From: Lentisphaerota bacterium
Lineage (GTDB): Bacteria; Verrucomicrobiota; Lentisphaeria; Victivallales; GWF2-50-93
Length of the DNA: 5,034 bases
Reading direction: 5' to 3'
Assembly (NCBI GenBank): GCA_025360875.1
Contig: JANYBI010000174.1
Coordinates: 1-5,034, forward strand
In this document: positions 1-5,034 of the stretch, one piece after another
How positions within the stretch are numbered: position 1 is the stretch's first letter
Layout: every line of letters starts with the position of its first letter
Notes under the pieces: model-generated
Told to the model about the DNA's origin: nothing
Database searches by the model: none
What the model saw: only the letters and a program-made list of their open reading frames with translations
Program-made: the position numbers and the translations under genes

Positions 1-6
1 GAAGAG

Positions 7-27
7 TGCCAGGTGCTTTGAGGCGGC
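7..27. repeat. Direct repeat, copy 1 (21 nt)
   Basis: This 21-nt block begins TGCCAGGTGCTTTGAG and recurs 71 bp downstream at 78-98 with a single mismatch (G23 versus A94). It runs into a short hairpin, AGGCGG (21-26) with CCGCCT (30-35) around a 3-nt loop. The repeat lies in non-coding DNA downstream of the tRNA-Ala gene. What kind of element it belongs to is not known to me. Confidence 0.7.
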
Positions 28-29
28 CT

Positions 30-57
30 CCGCCTTCCGCCTTCACCCTTCCGCCTT
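30..57. repeat. Tandem heptamer array CCGCCTT x4
   Basis: There are four head-to-tail 7-nt units. Units 1, 2 and 4 (30-36, 37-43, 51-57) are exactly CCGCCTT, and unit 3 (44-50) is CACCCTT. The array sits between the two copies of the 21-nt repeat, so the three parts probably form one composite non-coding element. It reads as AAGGCGG on the minus strand. Slippage could change the copy number. Confidence 0.7.
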
Positions 58-63
58 GCCTCC

Positions 64-76
64 TGCGGTCTCCGCA
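64..76. repeat. Small perfect inverted repeat (5-bp stem)
   Basis: TGCGG (64-68) and CCGCA (72-76) are exact inverted repeats around a 3-nt loop, placed just before copy 2 of the 21-nt repeat. No T tract follows on either strand, so it is not a convincing terminator. It is best viewed as part of the surrounding repeat mosaic. Confidence 0.4.
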
Positions 77-77
77 A

Positions 78-98
78 TGCCAGGTGCTTTGAGACGGC
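78..98. repeat. Direct repeat, copy 2 (21 nt)
   Basis: This is the second copy of the block at 7-27, with 20 of 21 positions identical. Its end overlaps the 8-bp palindrome CGGCGCCG (95-102). Both copies therefore lead into a GC-rich self-complementary sequence, although the sequences after the repeat differ. Confidence 0.7.
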
Positions 99-139
99 GC
101 CGGGATCTTCGCCTGGTGTACCACCGAGGTGCCAAAATC

Positions 140-159
140 GGCAAAGAGCTGTTTTTGCC
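140..159 (-). terminator. Weak terminator-like hairpin downstream of tRNA-Ala
   Basis: GGCAAA (140-145) pairs with TTTGCC (154-159) around an 8-nt loop. Read on the minus strand, the tRNA transcript reaches this hairpin about 50 nt after its 3' end, and the stem is followed by GATTTTGG, a short and interrupted T tract. GGCA (140-143) can instead pair with TGCC at 130-133, so two exclusive folds are possible. The stem is modest, so this could be a processing or termination site or chance. Confidence 0.3.
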
Positions 160-208
160 CCGGGCGGGAAGTCACAACGCAGGTCAGGCGAGGGAGATAG
201 AAATAAAA

Positions 209-285
<77 letters not shown>

Positions 286-302
286 ATATGCAGGGAAAAA
301 CA

Positions 303-341
303 CGAAATTCGAATCTCGAAATCCGAACAAGAAATATTCGG
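303..341. repeat. CGAA-rich repeat and inverted repeats upstream of tRNA-Ala
   Basis: CGAAATTCGAA (303-313) is repeated as CGAAATCCGAA (317-327), 10 of 11 identical with a 14-bp period. Inside it, TTCGA (308-312) and TCGAA (316-320) form a small hairpin. CCGAA (323-327) and TTCGG (337-341) form another with a 9-nt loop. The region begins about 18 bp upstream of the tRNA 5' end. Read on the minus strand the structures are followed by TTTCGTGTTTTT, so a weak terminator for the regulator transcript or a tRNA leader are both possible. No clear -35/-10 pair for the tRNA could be assigned in 286-441. Confidence 0.35.
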
Positions 342-441
342 AAAAGTCCCGTAAAATAACACTTAAGCCAATCTTTGCAACTCCCAGCTGAAATATTTTC
401 CTGCATCCGTTTCATCCTGCTGTCCCCACCTGCAGAATTCC

Positions 442-1329
442 TCAGCCATGGAACTGCTGCCTGAACAGCTCGGGGCTGACTCCGAAGCTCTTCTTGAACA
501 GGCGGCTGAAATGGAACTGGTCCGGATAGCCGGACTTCTCCGCGATTTCGCAGATGCGCATGTCGGACTCCATGAGCAGAAGCTCCTGCGCCCTGCGCAT
601 CCGCTGCATCTGGACATATTTCCCCGGCGACATACCCATCGCCTCCCTGAAGAGGTTAAAAAGCTGTGGAGGCGACAATGAGATCCTCTCGGCAAGCTCC
701 CTTGTGGTTATCTGCCTTGTGAAGTTCCTCCGTATGTGGTCGAGGACAGGCAGAAGGCGTTCAGTTCTTCGGACAAGAAGTCCTGCCTCCGGCTTCAGGC
801 TTGAGGCTCCGACTATGACAGAGAATAGCTGTGCCGCAAGTTCATGTCTCCTCGCAACATATCTTATGAAGCTCGATCCCTTTTCCGCTTCGGCCTTCGC
901 GATTTCCCTGTTGATCTCGCCGACCTTCCTGCTGTCGGAAACGGAAAGCAGCGCCGGCATATCCAGCAGGGAAAGCGGATCGATTGAGTCGAGGATGGAA
1001 CAGCGGATATTATGCCAGACGCTGATCGTCCTGCCGGGATTCATGTTCCTGCTGCGCATCATGGTTCCGGCGGGAAGGATTATTGCCATGCCGCTGCTGA
1101 CAGTTTCCGGACGCCTGCCCCTGATCTCATACTCTATCGAACCATTGACATACTGGTTGACTCCCGCAATCTCACGGGATGCGAAGTAATCCGGACAATG
1201 TATGGGCTCGAGAAGCGTCCTGGAATGGCCGATGATTTCGACTTCCAGGCTGCGGCCCGCCAGTTCCATGAATTTCGTGTTGAACGCTGAAATAATAGAA
1301 TCCGACATCAAATCAATAACCTTATCCAT
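442..1329 (-). CDS. AraC-family transcriptional regulator
   Basis: This encodes a 295-residue cytoplasmic DNA-binding regulator of the AraC/XylS family. The C-terminal ~100 residues contain the two helix-turn-helix motifs of the family. The first lies at about 208-229 (ITTRELAERISLSPPQLFNL), and the second at about 257-286 includes the hallmark GYPDQFHFSRLFKKSFGVSP. Residues 1 to about 180 form a divergent N-terminal part, presumably ligand-sensing and dimerising, with a cupin-like stretch around 55-105 (YVNGSIEYEIRGR, AIILPAGTMM). The length is typical of the family. The gene is divergent from the oxidoreductase operon across only 60 bp, the usual arrangement for a local sugar-responsive activator, so it probably controls that operon and perhaps itself. 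The start is uncertain: the ATG at 1329 has no Shine-Dalgarno sequence, and an in-frame ATG at residue 8 (1306-1308) is possible, with AAGG 11 nt ahead. The ligand is unknown. Confidence 0.93.
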   Translation of the reverse strand: MDKVIDLMSDSIISAFNTKFMELAGRSLEVEIIGHSRTLLEPIHCPDYFASREIAGVNQYVNGSIEYEIRGRRPETVSSGMAIILPAGTMMRSRNMNPGRTISVWHNIRCSILDSIDPLSLLDMPALLSVSDSRKVGEINREIAKAEAEKGSSFIRYVARRHELAAQLFSVIVGASSLKPEAGLLVRRTERLLPVLDHIRRNFTRQITTRELAERISLSPPQLFNLFREAMGMSPGKYVQMQRMRRAQELLLMESDMRICEIAEKSGYPDQFHFSRLFKKSFGVSPELFRQQFHG

Positions 1330-1347
1330 TTATAAATATTAATCAAT

Positions 1348-1375
1348 TATTATAATATGCTCCATATAAAAACAA
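1348..1375 (-). promoter_or_regulatory. Candidate promoter for the AraC-family regulator
   Basis: On the minus strand TATAAT lies at 1354-1349, 19 bp before the regulator ATG. A poor -35 candidate (TTGTTT, 1375-1370) is 15 bp further upstream. It overlaps the -10 box of the opposing promoter. Both boxes fall within the perfect 10-bp palindrome TATTATAATA (1348-1357), so RNA polymerase could occupy only one direction at a time. The assignment rests on the -10 match alone. Confidence 0.35.
1351..1356 (+). promoter_or_regulatory. Candidate -10 box for the oxidoreductase operon
   Basis: A consensus TATAAT at 1351-1356 would place transcription start near 1363, ahead of the ribosome binding site at 1380. 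No good -35 hexamer is present 16-18 bp upstream (the DNA there is ATTTAT-like), which fits a promoter that depends on an activator such as the divergent AraC-type protein. Imperfect repeats CCATTTATAAA (1326-1336) and CCATATAAAAA (1362-1372), 9 of 11 identical and 36 bp apart, flank the box and could be operator half-sites, but this is speculative. Confidence 0.4.
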
Positions 1376-1379
1376 ATGC

Positions 1380-1385
1380 GAGGTG
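1380..1385 (+). promoter_or_regulatory. Ribosome binding site that fixes a GTG start
   Basis: GAGG (1380-1383), within GAGGTG, lies 6 nt before the GTG at 1390. The in-frame ATG at 1357 has no such sequence and directly follows the TATAAT box, so it would probably not even be on the transcript. This decides the start of the oxidoreductase in favour of GTG. Confidence 0.65.
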
Positions 1386-1389
1386 CCAA

Positions 1390-2550
1390 GTGGATAAACA
1401 AAGAATCGGCATAGGAATCATCGGCGGCGGCGGAATCCTAGGGGCGCATGCGCCCGGTTTCAGCAAGCTGCAGGAACGATGCGAGGTGCTTGCAGTGGCG
1501 GAACCTAATTCCGGCAGGGACGAGGCCATAAGAGGCATGCTCGGACGGAATGTCAGAATCGTCCGGAGCTACCAGAAAGTGCTGGAAATGCCGGAGATAT
1601 CCGGCGTCGACATCATACTGCCGCATCACCTGCATCTGCCAGCGACCCTGGCCGCCGCCAAGGCGGGGAAACATGTACTTCTGGAGAAGGTGATGGCCCG
1701 CAACATATGGGAATGCGACCGCATGATCAGCTCCTGCGAAAAGGCGGGAGTCACACTGACCATATGCCATGACCGCCGCTACCATGGCGAATGGATAGCC
1801 CTGAAGGAGATCGTGGATTCCGGAGCACTCGGTGAAATCTTCTACTGGAAGCTTGATCATAACCAGGACGTGGTACTGCCTCCGTCAAGCTGGGCTTACT
1901 GGAAGGATGGGATCGGCGGTGGCAGCATCATGTCATGCCTCACGCACCAGATAGACGGCCTGCGCTGGTATGCCGGAGATTTCGAAAGCGTCAGCTGTAT
2001 GACATGTGAAAGGCCGGAGCGCATGCAGGGCGAATTTCTGGGTGTGATCACCGGTCGGCTGAAATCAGGAGCGCTTGCCGAACTCTCCATAAACTGGTGG
2101 ACAAAGTCCAACAATGGCGAAAACCGGCTCTGGTACGAGATGGTACAGGCCTGCGGCACGAAGGGCGAGGCGTATCGCATGGAAGGGCGAGGCACATATG
2201 TCCGCTTGCACGATGGAGCCGGACAGCAGGCTGTGGCCCGCTACGGCGAGGCGGCCCTCCGCGGATTCGTGAAGGTCGAATGCGGCGGATGGGGCGGACA
2301 TGAACGGTGCATCGCCGAATGGATAAACCTGATACAGGGAAAGCCGGCGGCGATAACTACGAGCGGACGCGAATGCCGTGGAACCGTAGAAGTTGCCGAA
2401 GCGGCCTACCGCTCTGTCGAATCCGGACGCCTGGTCAAGATGCCAATTAAGCCGCGGAAGTGGAAGCCATTCGGGATGCCGGACAATCTGCAGGGGATCA
2501 CGGCCAGCCATGAGATACTGAGGAAGAACAAAACCGGAAATAAAAACTGA
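1390..2550 (+). CDS. Gfo/Idh/MocA-family NAD(P)-dependent oxidoreductase
   Basis: With the GTG start this is a 386-residue soluble dehydrogenase of the Gfo/Idh/MocA family, which oxidises or reduces hydroxyl groups of sugars, cyclitols and glycosides. The N-terminal Rossmann fold opens at once with GIGIIGGGGILGA (7-19). Glu38 ends the second strand (VAEP), which suggests NAD over NADP. LPHHLHLPATLAAAKAGKHV then leads to LLEK with the family lysine at 100. The C-terminal domain has GGGSIMSCLTHQIDGLRW from residue 176, with the conserved His186 and Asp189. Two departures are visible: EKV replaces the usual EKP, and Ser182 occupies the position that is Asp in the usual D-x-x-x-H motif. An upstream ATG at 1357 would add 11 residues but lacks a ribosome binding site. 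It is the first gene of an operon, 22 nt before the TIM-barrel gene. The substrate cannot be inferred. Confidence 0.93.
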   Translation: MDKQRIGIGIIGGGGILGAHAPGFSKLQERCEVLAVAEPNSGRDEAIRGMLGRNVRIVRSYQKVLEMPEISGVDIILPHHLHLPATLAAAKAGKHVLLEKVMARNIWECDRMISSCEKAGVTLTICHDRRYHGEWIALKEIVDSGALGEIFYWKLDHNQDVVLPPSSWAYWKDGIGGGSIMSCLTHQIDGLRWYAGDFESVSCMTCERPERMQGEFLGVITGRLKSGALAELSINWWTKSNNGENRLWYEMVQACGTKGEAYRMEGRGTYVRLHDGAGQQAVARYGEAALRGFVKVECGGWGGHERCIAEWINLIQGKPAAITTSGRECRGTVEVAEAAYRSVESGRLVKMPIKPRKWKPFGMPDNLQGITASHEILRKNKTGNKN

Positions 2551-2560
2551 CAATCCAGAC

Positions 2561-2566
2561 AGGAGG
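2561..2566 (+). promoter_or_regulatory. Strong ribosome binding site that decides the TIM-barrel start
   Basis: A perfect AGGAGG lies 6 nt ahead of the ATG at 2573. The ATG at 2567 directly touches this sequence and so cannot be used with it. The later ATG is therefore the start, which removes two residues from the longest reading. Confidence 0.8.
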
Positions 2567-2572
2567 ATGACT

Positions 2573-3583
2573 ATGCGAGTCGGAATCGATACATTCACGT
2601 TGAGGGATCTCAATCTGGATCCGTTCCAGCAGCTCGATCTTATCAATTCATGGGGGCTTGAAGGGGCGCAGTTCGGCGGACTGCGCGGACTGTCACCGGG
2701 TCTTGACGCCGGCCGGCTCAGGGAAATCAGGGCGCGGGCCGATGAACTCGGCCTCTACAGCCATGTCTCCCTTTCGGCCAGCTGCAATCCGCATGTGGCA
2801 AATATGCCATTGGATGATCTCCGGCGCATGCTTACCGAGGAGATAACGGCCGCGGCCTCATGCGGCTGGCATGAGCTCCACTGCTCACTCGGTGGCGTTG
2901 AAGAGCGTTATGTTCATCCTGTCCCATGGAAACAGCATCTCTCCGACTCCGCATCATTCATAAGATCCATCGGACCTGTCCTCAGACAACACCATTCCCG
3001 CATCGACCTGGAAACCCACGGCGACACGACCACCTTCGAGCTTGTCCGCCTGATTGAAGACGTCGGGCCCGACATTGCCGGCATCTGCCTGGACACCGCC
3101 AACGTGCTCTGCCACTGCGAGGATCCGCTCGAGGCTGCCAGGCGCGCCGCACCATACACGCATCTCACCCATGTCAAGGACGCCATAGGGTTCTTCACCG
3201 ACCTGGGCTTCCGCAGGCAGACCCTGCCGCCGGGCAAGGGAGCGCTGGATTGGGAGCATATCCTGCCTGTCCTTGCCGCCTGCAGTCCCGCTCTCCCTCT
3301 GTCGATCGAAGATCACAAATGGCTTTTCGACTTCAATTGCTTTGACCGGCACTGGCTCAGCCTGCATCCGGATCTGACCACCGGGGAGTTCGCCGATATC
3401 ATACGGCTTGTCTGGCGCTGTCAGAAACGGATAAGCGCCGGTGAACTTGCCGACCCGGAGGAATATGAGAAAATCCCCCACGTGGAGGAAGTGGAGATTC
3501 GTCTGCGCGGCGGCGCCAAATATTTGAAGAGGCTGATTGGGAAGCTAAACCTTGCAGACCGCGTAAACATTCAGCCAGACTGA
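2573..3583 (+). CDS. Sugar phosphate isomerase/epimerase-like TIM-barrel protein
   Basis: This encodes a 336-residue cytoplasmic protein of the xylose-isomerase-like (AP endonuclease 2) TIM-barrel superfamily, whose members isomerise, epimerise, dehydrate or cleave sugars and keto-sugars using a divalent metal. Barrel-strand motifs appear in order: VGIDTFTLRDL (3-13), EGAQFGG (30-36), YSHVSLSA (62-69), HELHCSLGG (100-108), IDLETHG (144-150), GICLDTAN (170-177), THLTHVKD (196-203) and LSIEDHK (243-249). Glu147, Asp174, His200 and Glu246 match the usual metal-binding set. The stretch after the last strand (about 250-336) is longer than in many relatives and ends in a basic helix-like segment (LRGGAKYLKRLIGKLN). 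No signal peptide or membrane segment is seen. The gene starts 22 nt after the oxidoreductase stop, so the two enzymes probably act in sequence on one substrate. The family call is firm, the exact reaction is open. Confidence 0.9.
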   Translation: MRVGIDTFTLRDLNLDPFQQLDLINSWGLEGAQFGGLRGLSPGLDAGRLREIRARADELGLYSHVSLSASCNPHVANMPLDDLRRMLTEEITAAASCGWHELHCSLGGVEERYVHPVPWKQHLSDSASFIRSIGPVLRQHHSRIDLETHGDTTTFELVRLIEDVGPDIAGICLDTANVLCHCEDPLEAARRAAPYTHLTHVKDAIGFFTDLGFRRQTLPPGKGALDWEHILPVLAACSPALPLSIEDHKWLFDFNCFDRHWLSLHPDLTTGEFADIIRLVWRCQKRISAGELADPEEYEKIPHVEEVEIRLRGGAKYLKRLIGKLNLADRVNIQPD

Positions 3584-3594
3584 TTCAGGGAACC

Positions 3595-3612
3595 TTTAAA
3601 AATTCACGAATT
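3595..3612. terminator. Weak bidirectional terminator-like site between convergent genes
   Basis: AATTC (3601-3605) and GAATT (3608-3612) are an exact inverted repeat with almost no loop. On the minus strand the stem is directly followed by TTT (five T residues counting the last stem bases). It lies between the convergent TIM-barrel and exonuclease III stop codons, where terminators for both are expected. The stem is short and AT-rich, so strength is doubtful. No better hairpin is visible in 3584-3641. Confidence 0.2.
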
Positions 3613-3641
3613 AACAGTTTCCAATCACATCCGGCTTCCGT

Positions 3642-4412
3642 TTACAAATTCATCTCAATCGCAATCGGACAGTGGTCCGAGCCCATCACATCCGGCATCA
3701 TCTCTGAAGATTTGACTTTCCTGAAAAGGCCCGGAGTGACGTAATGGTAGTCGAGTCTCCAGCCGACATTCCTGCCGCGTGCGGCGGTGCGCATGCTCCA
3801 CCATGTGTAGGCTTCGGCCTTGTCGGGATGCAGCTTGCGGAAGGTGTCGATATATCCATGTTTCTCCCATTTGTCCATCCAGTCGCGTTCGATCCTGAGG
3901 AAACCCGAAACGTCCTCGTTGTCCTTAGGACGTGCCAGATCGATCTCGTTGTGGGCGGTATTGTAGTCGCCGCAGATCAGGAGTTCCCTGCCCTCTTTCC
4001 TGCGAGATTCGCAAAATGCGAGAGTCGCATCGTAGAAGGCGAGCTTGTACTTCAGGCGCTCATCGTCCTTCTGTCCGTTCGGGAAATATATGTTGAGGAG
4101 CATGAACTCCGGAAGATCCATCACGACTATCCTGCCTTCCCTGTCAAATTCCGGCTGGAGTCCGAATCCGAACTCAAGATTCCTCGGCTCGATCCTTGCG
4201 AAGTTCGCAGTTCCGCTGTAGCCTTTCTTGACACCTGAGCACCAATAGCTCTTATAGCCCGGGACGCAGCGGAGCTCCATGTCGAGCTGGTCCTCTTCCG
4301 CCTTGGTCTCCTGGAGGCAGAGCACATCCGGCTTCTCTTTTAGGAGCCAATCTGTGAAACCTTTCTTCTGGACGGCCCTTATTCCGTTGACATTCCAGGA
4401 TATTATCCTCAT
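3642..4412 (-). CDS. xth: Exodeoxyribonuclease III (AP endonuclease)
   Basis: This is a complete 256-residue exonuclease III of the ExoA/XthA type, a Mg-dependent enzyme that cuts DNA at abasic sites in base-excision repair and removes nucleotides 3' to 5'. All family motifs are visible: ISWNVNGIRA with Asn7, LCLQETK with metal ligand Glu35, NIYFPNG with Tyr109, LLICGDYNTAH with Asp149 and Asn151, GWRLDYHYVT with Asp221, and the C-terminal GSDHCPI with the catalytic Asp246-His247 pair. The length is close to the usual 250-270 residues. The start is supported by GGAG (plus-strand 4420-4423), 7 nt before the ATG. It is a housekeeping repair gene, convergent with the catabolic operon and divergent from the ABC exporter, so probably monocistronic. 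Nothing is missing or unusual. Confidence 0.97.
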   Translation of the reverse strand: MRIISWNVNGIRAVQKKGFTDWLLKEKPDVLCLQETKAEEDQLDMELRCVPGYKSYWCSGVKKGYSGTANFARIEPRNLEFGFGLQPEFDREGRIVVMDLPEFMLLNIYFPNGQKDDERLKYKLAFYDATLAFCESRRKEGRELLICGDYNTAHNEIDLARPKDNEDVSGFLRIERDWMDKWEKHGYIDTFRKLHPDKAEAYTWWSMRTAARGRNVGWRLDYHYVTPGLFRKVKSSEMMPDVMGSDHCPIAIEMNL

Positions 4413-4429
4413 TTTTCAACTCCATGAAT

Positions 4430-4458
4430 TTGTTAGGTTAAGTTTAGCGCTGTAATGT
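4430..4458 (+). promoter_or_regulatory. Candidate promoter for the ABC exporter gene
   Basis: In the 131-bp divergent gap between xth and the exporter, TTGTTA (4430-4435) and TAATGT (4453-4458) are spaced 17 bp apart, a fair sigma-70-like pair. It would leave an untranslated leader of about 80 nt. No comparably good minus-strand pair for xth could be picked out in the same gap. Confidence 0.3.
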
Positions 4459-4543
4459 AATGGGTTAATGATGTGATTGCAAAAACCGGAAGAAGGCCAA
4501 GGCGCCTGACGTAAATACGCTAAACCAAGAAAGTCGCAGTTTG

Positions 4544-5034
4544 ATGGATGACAAGAACCAAATGAAGAAGCAGAGCTACTTGCGCCTGCTTGCTTACGCC
4601 AAGCCCTACAAGGTGAAGCTTGGCATAGGCATACTCGCTGGAATAGTGGCAGGCGGCTCCCTCTTCGGAAGCTTCTTCTGGGTGAAGGACCTGATCCAGC
4701 CGTTCGAGGCGAAACCGGAAGCAATAATTAGCGCCCAGGCGTCCGTTGCCGAATCTTCCGGACTCAAGCCCGCAGCCGAAACAACCGGAAATATCGAAGC
4801 AAATGCGCCTGTCTCCGGCAAGAAGAATGACGCAAATCTCCTGAAGATGATCCAGACCGCCCAGAACGTATTCAAATATCTGCATCTTGATGTCCCCCTG
4901 ACCAAGGACGGCAAGATGACCTGGCAGTGCATCCTCGTCTCGATCTGTTTCTTCGTGGTGCTATGGCTCATCAGGAACCTGGCGATACACGTGAACAAGC
5001 TGTATACGCGCTGGGTCGGCGCCAAGGTCGTGGC
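4544..5034 (+). CDS. ABC exporter half-transporter, N-terminal part (MsbA-like), runs off window
   Basis: An open frame runs from the ATG at 4544 to the end without a stop, giving 163 whole codons. The start reads MDDKNQMKKQSYLRLLAYAK, followed by a hydrophobic segment at about 25-49 (first membrane helix) and a second at about 128-148 (ILVSICFFVVLWLIRNLAIH). The end, NKLYTRWVGAKVV, resembles the first cytoplasmic loop of type IV ABC exporters of the MsbA/multidrug group. The predicted role is ATP-driven export of lipid A precursors or other lipids or drugs at the inner membrane. The ATP-binding domain lies beyond the window. Residues about 50-125 between the helices form an unusually long Ala/Ser/Glu/Lys-rich external loop. 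The Shine-Dalgarno sequence is weak (AAGAAAG, 4527-4533), and the ATG at residue 7 is an alternative. The family call rests only on this N-terminal portion. Confidence 0.75.
   Translation, partial: MDDKNQMKKQSYLRLLAYAKPYKVKLGIGILAGIVAGGSLFGSFFWVKDLIQPFEAKPEAIISAQASVAESSGLKPAAETTGNIEANAPVSGKKNDANLLKMIQTAQNVFKYLHLDVPLTKDGKMTWQCILVSICFFVVLWLIRNLAIHVNKLYTRWVGAKVV

Noticed and set aside
1..208. CRISPR array or prophage attachment site near the tRNA
   Set aside because: There are only two direct repeat copies without regular spacers, and neither copy matches the tRNA 3' end, so neither a CRISPR array nor an att duplication is supported.
554..1189. Plus-strand 211-codon open frame opposite the AraC-type gene
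   Set aside because: It is antisense to a gene with clear family motifs, and its sequence is Ser/Arg/Leu-rich shadow-type with no domain.
2065..2646. Minus-strand 193-codon open frame opposite the operon
   Set aside because: It overlaps the oxidoreductase 3' end and the TIM-barrel start, both of which have clear motifs. It shows no domain or ribosome binding site.
3624..3696. Perfect 12-mer ATCACATCCGGC at 3624-3635 and 3685-3696, with a related CACATCCGGCTTC at 4323-4335
   Set aside because: Two of the copies lie inside xth and encode Pro-Asp-Val with the preferred codons, so recurrence by codon usage is enough. The intergenic copy is most simply chance.
4520..5025. Minus-strand open frames opposite the ABC exporter
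   Set aside because: The plus-strand frame has properly placed membrane helices and an MsbA-like RWVGAKVV motif, while the minus-strand frames show nothing recognisable.

Overview
The window holds one tRNA gene, four complete protein genes and the start of a fifth. Base composition is moderately GC-rich in genes, with very AT-rich promoter gaps. Two genes have strong Shine-Dalgarno sequences (AGGAGG, GAGG), which argues against Bacteroidetes-type leaders. The combination of an AraC-type regulator, a Gfo/Idh/MocA oxidoreductase and a xylose-isomerase-like TIM-barrel protein next to an MsbA-like ABC exporter fits a Gram-negative, sugar-degrading bacterium. A Lentisphaerota/Verrucomicrobiota-type gut organism is my best guess, but this is inference from style and not demonstrated by a marker.

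Layout. Positions 1-208 carry no convincing gene but hold a small repeat mosaic: a near-perfect 21-nt direct repeat, a CCGCCTT tandem array and several short hairpins. A minus-strand tRNA-Ala (anticodon GGC, encoded CCA) lies at 209-285. Its upstream gap (286-441) has a CGAA-rich repeat. An AraC-family regulator is on the minus strand (442-1329). Across a 60-bp AT-rich gap with overlapping -10 boxes, a two-gene plus-strand operon diverges from it: a Gfo/Idh/MocA oxidoreductase (GTG start at 1390) and a TIM-barrel isomerase/epimerase-like protein (start at 2573). Exonuclease III (xth) converges on this operon from the minus strand (3642-4412). Beyond a 131-bp divergent gap, a plus-strand ABC exporter half-transporter begins at 4544 and runs off the window.

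How the genes work together. The central unit reads as an inducible catabolic module: the AraC protein probably senses a sugar-like ligand and controls the divergent pair, the oxidoreductase makes or removes a keto group on a sugar or cyclitol, and the TIM-barrel protein isomerises, epimerises or eliminates from that product. The substrate cannot be read from the sequence. The oxidoreductase departs from the usual family catalytic motif (Ser where Asp is usual), which makes this pair the most interesting part of the window. The tRNA, xth and ABC exporter look like ordinary housekeeping neighbours.
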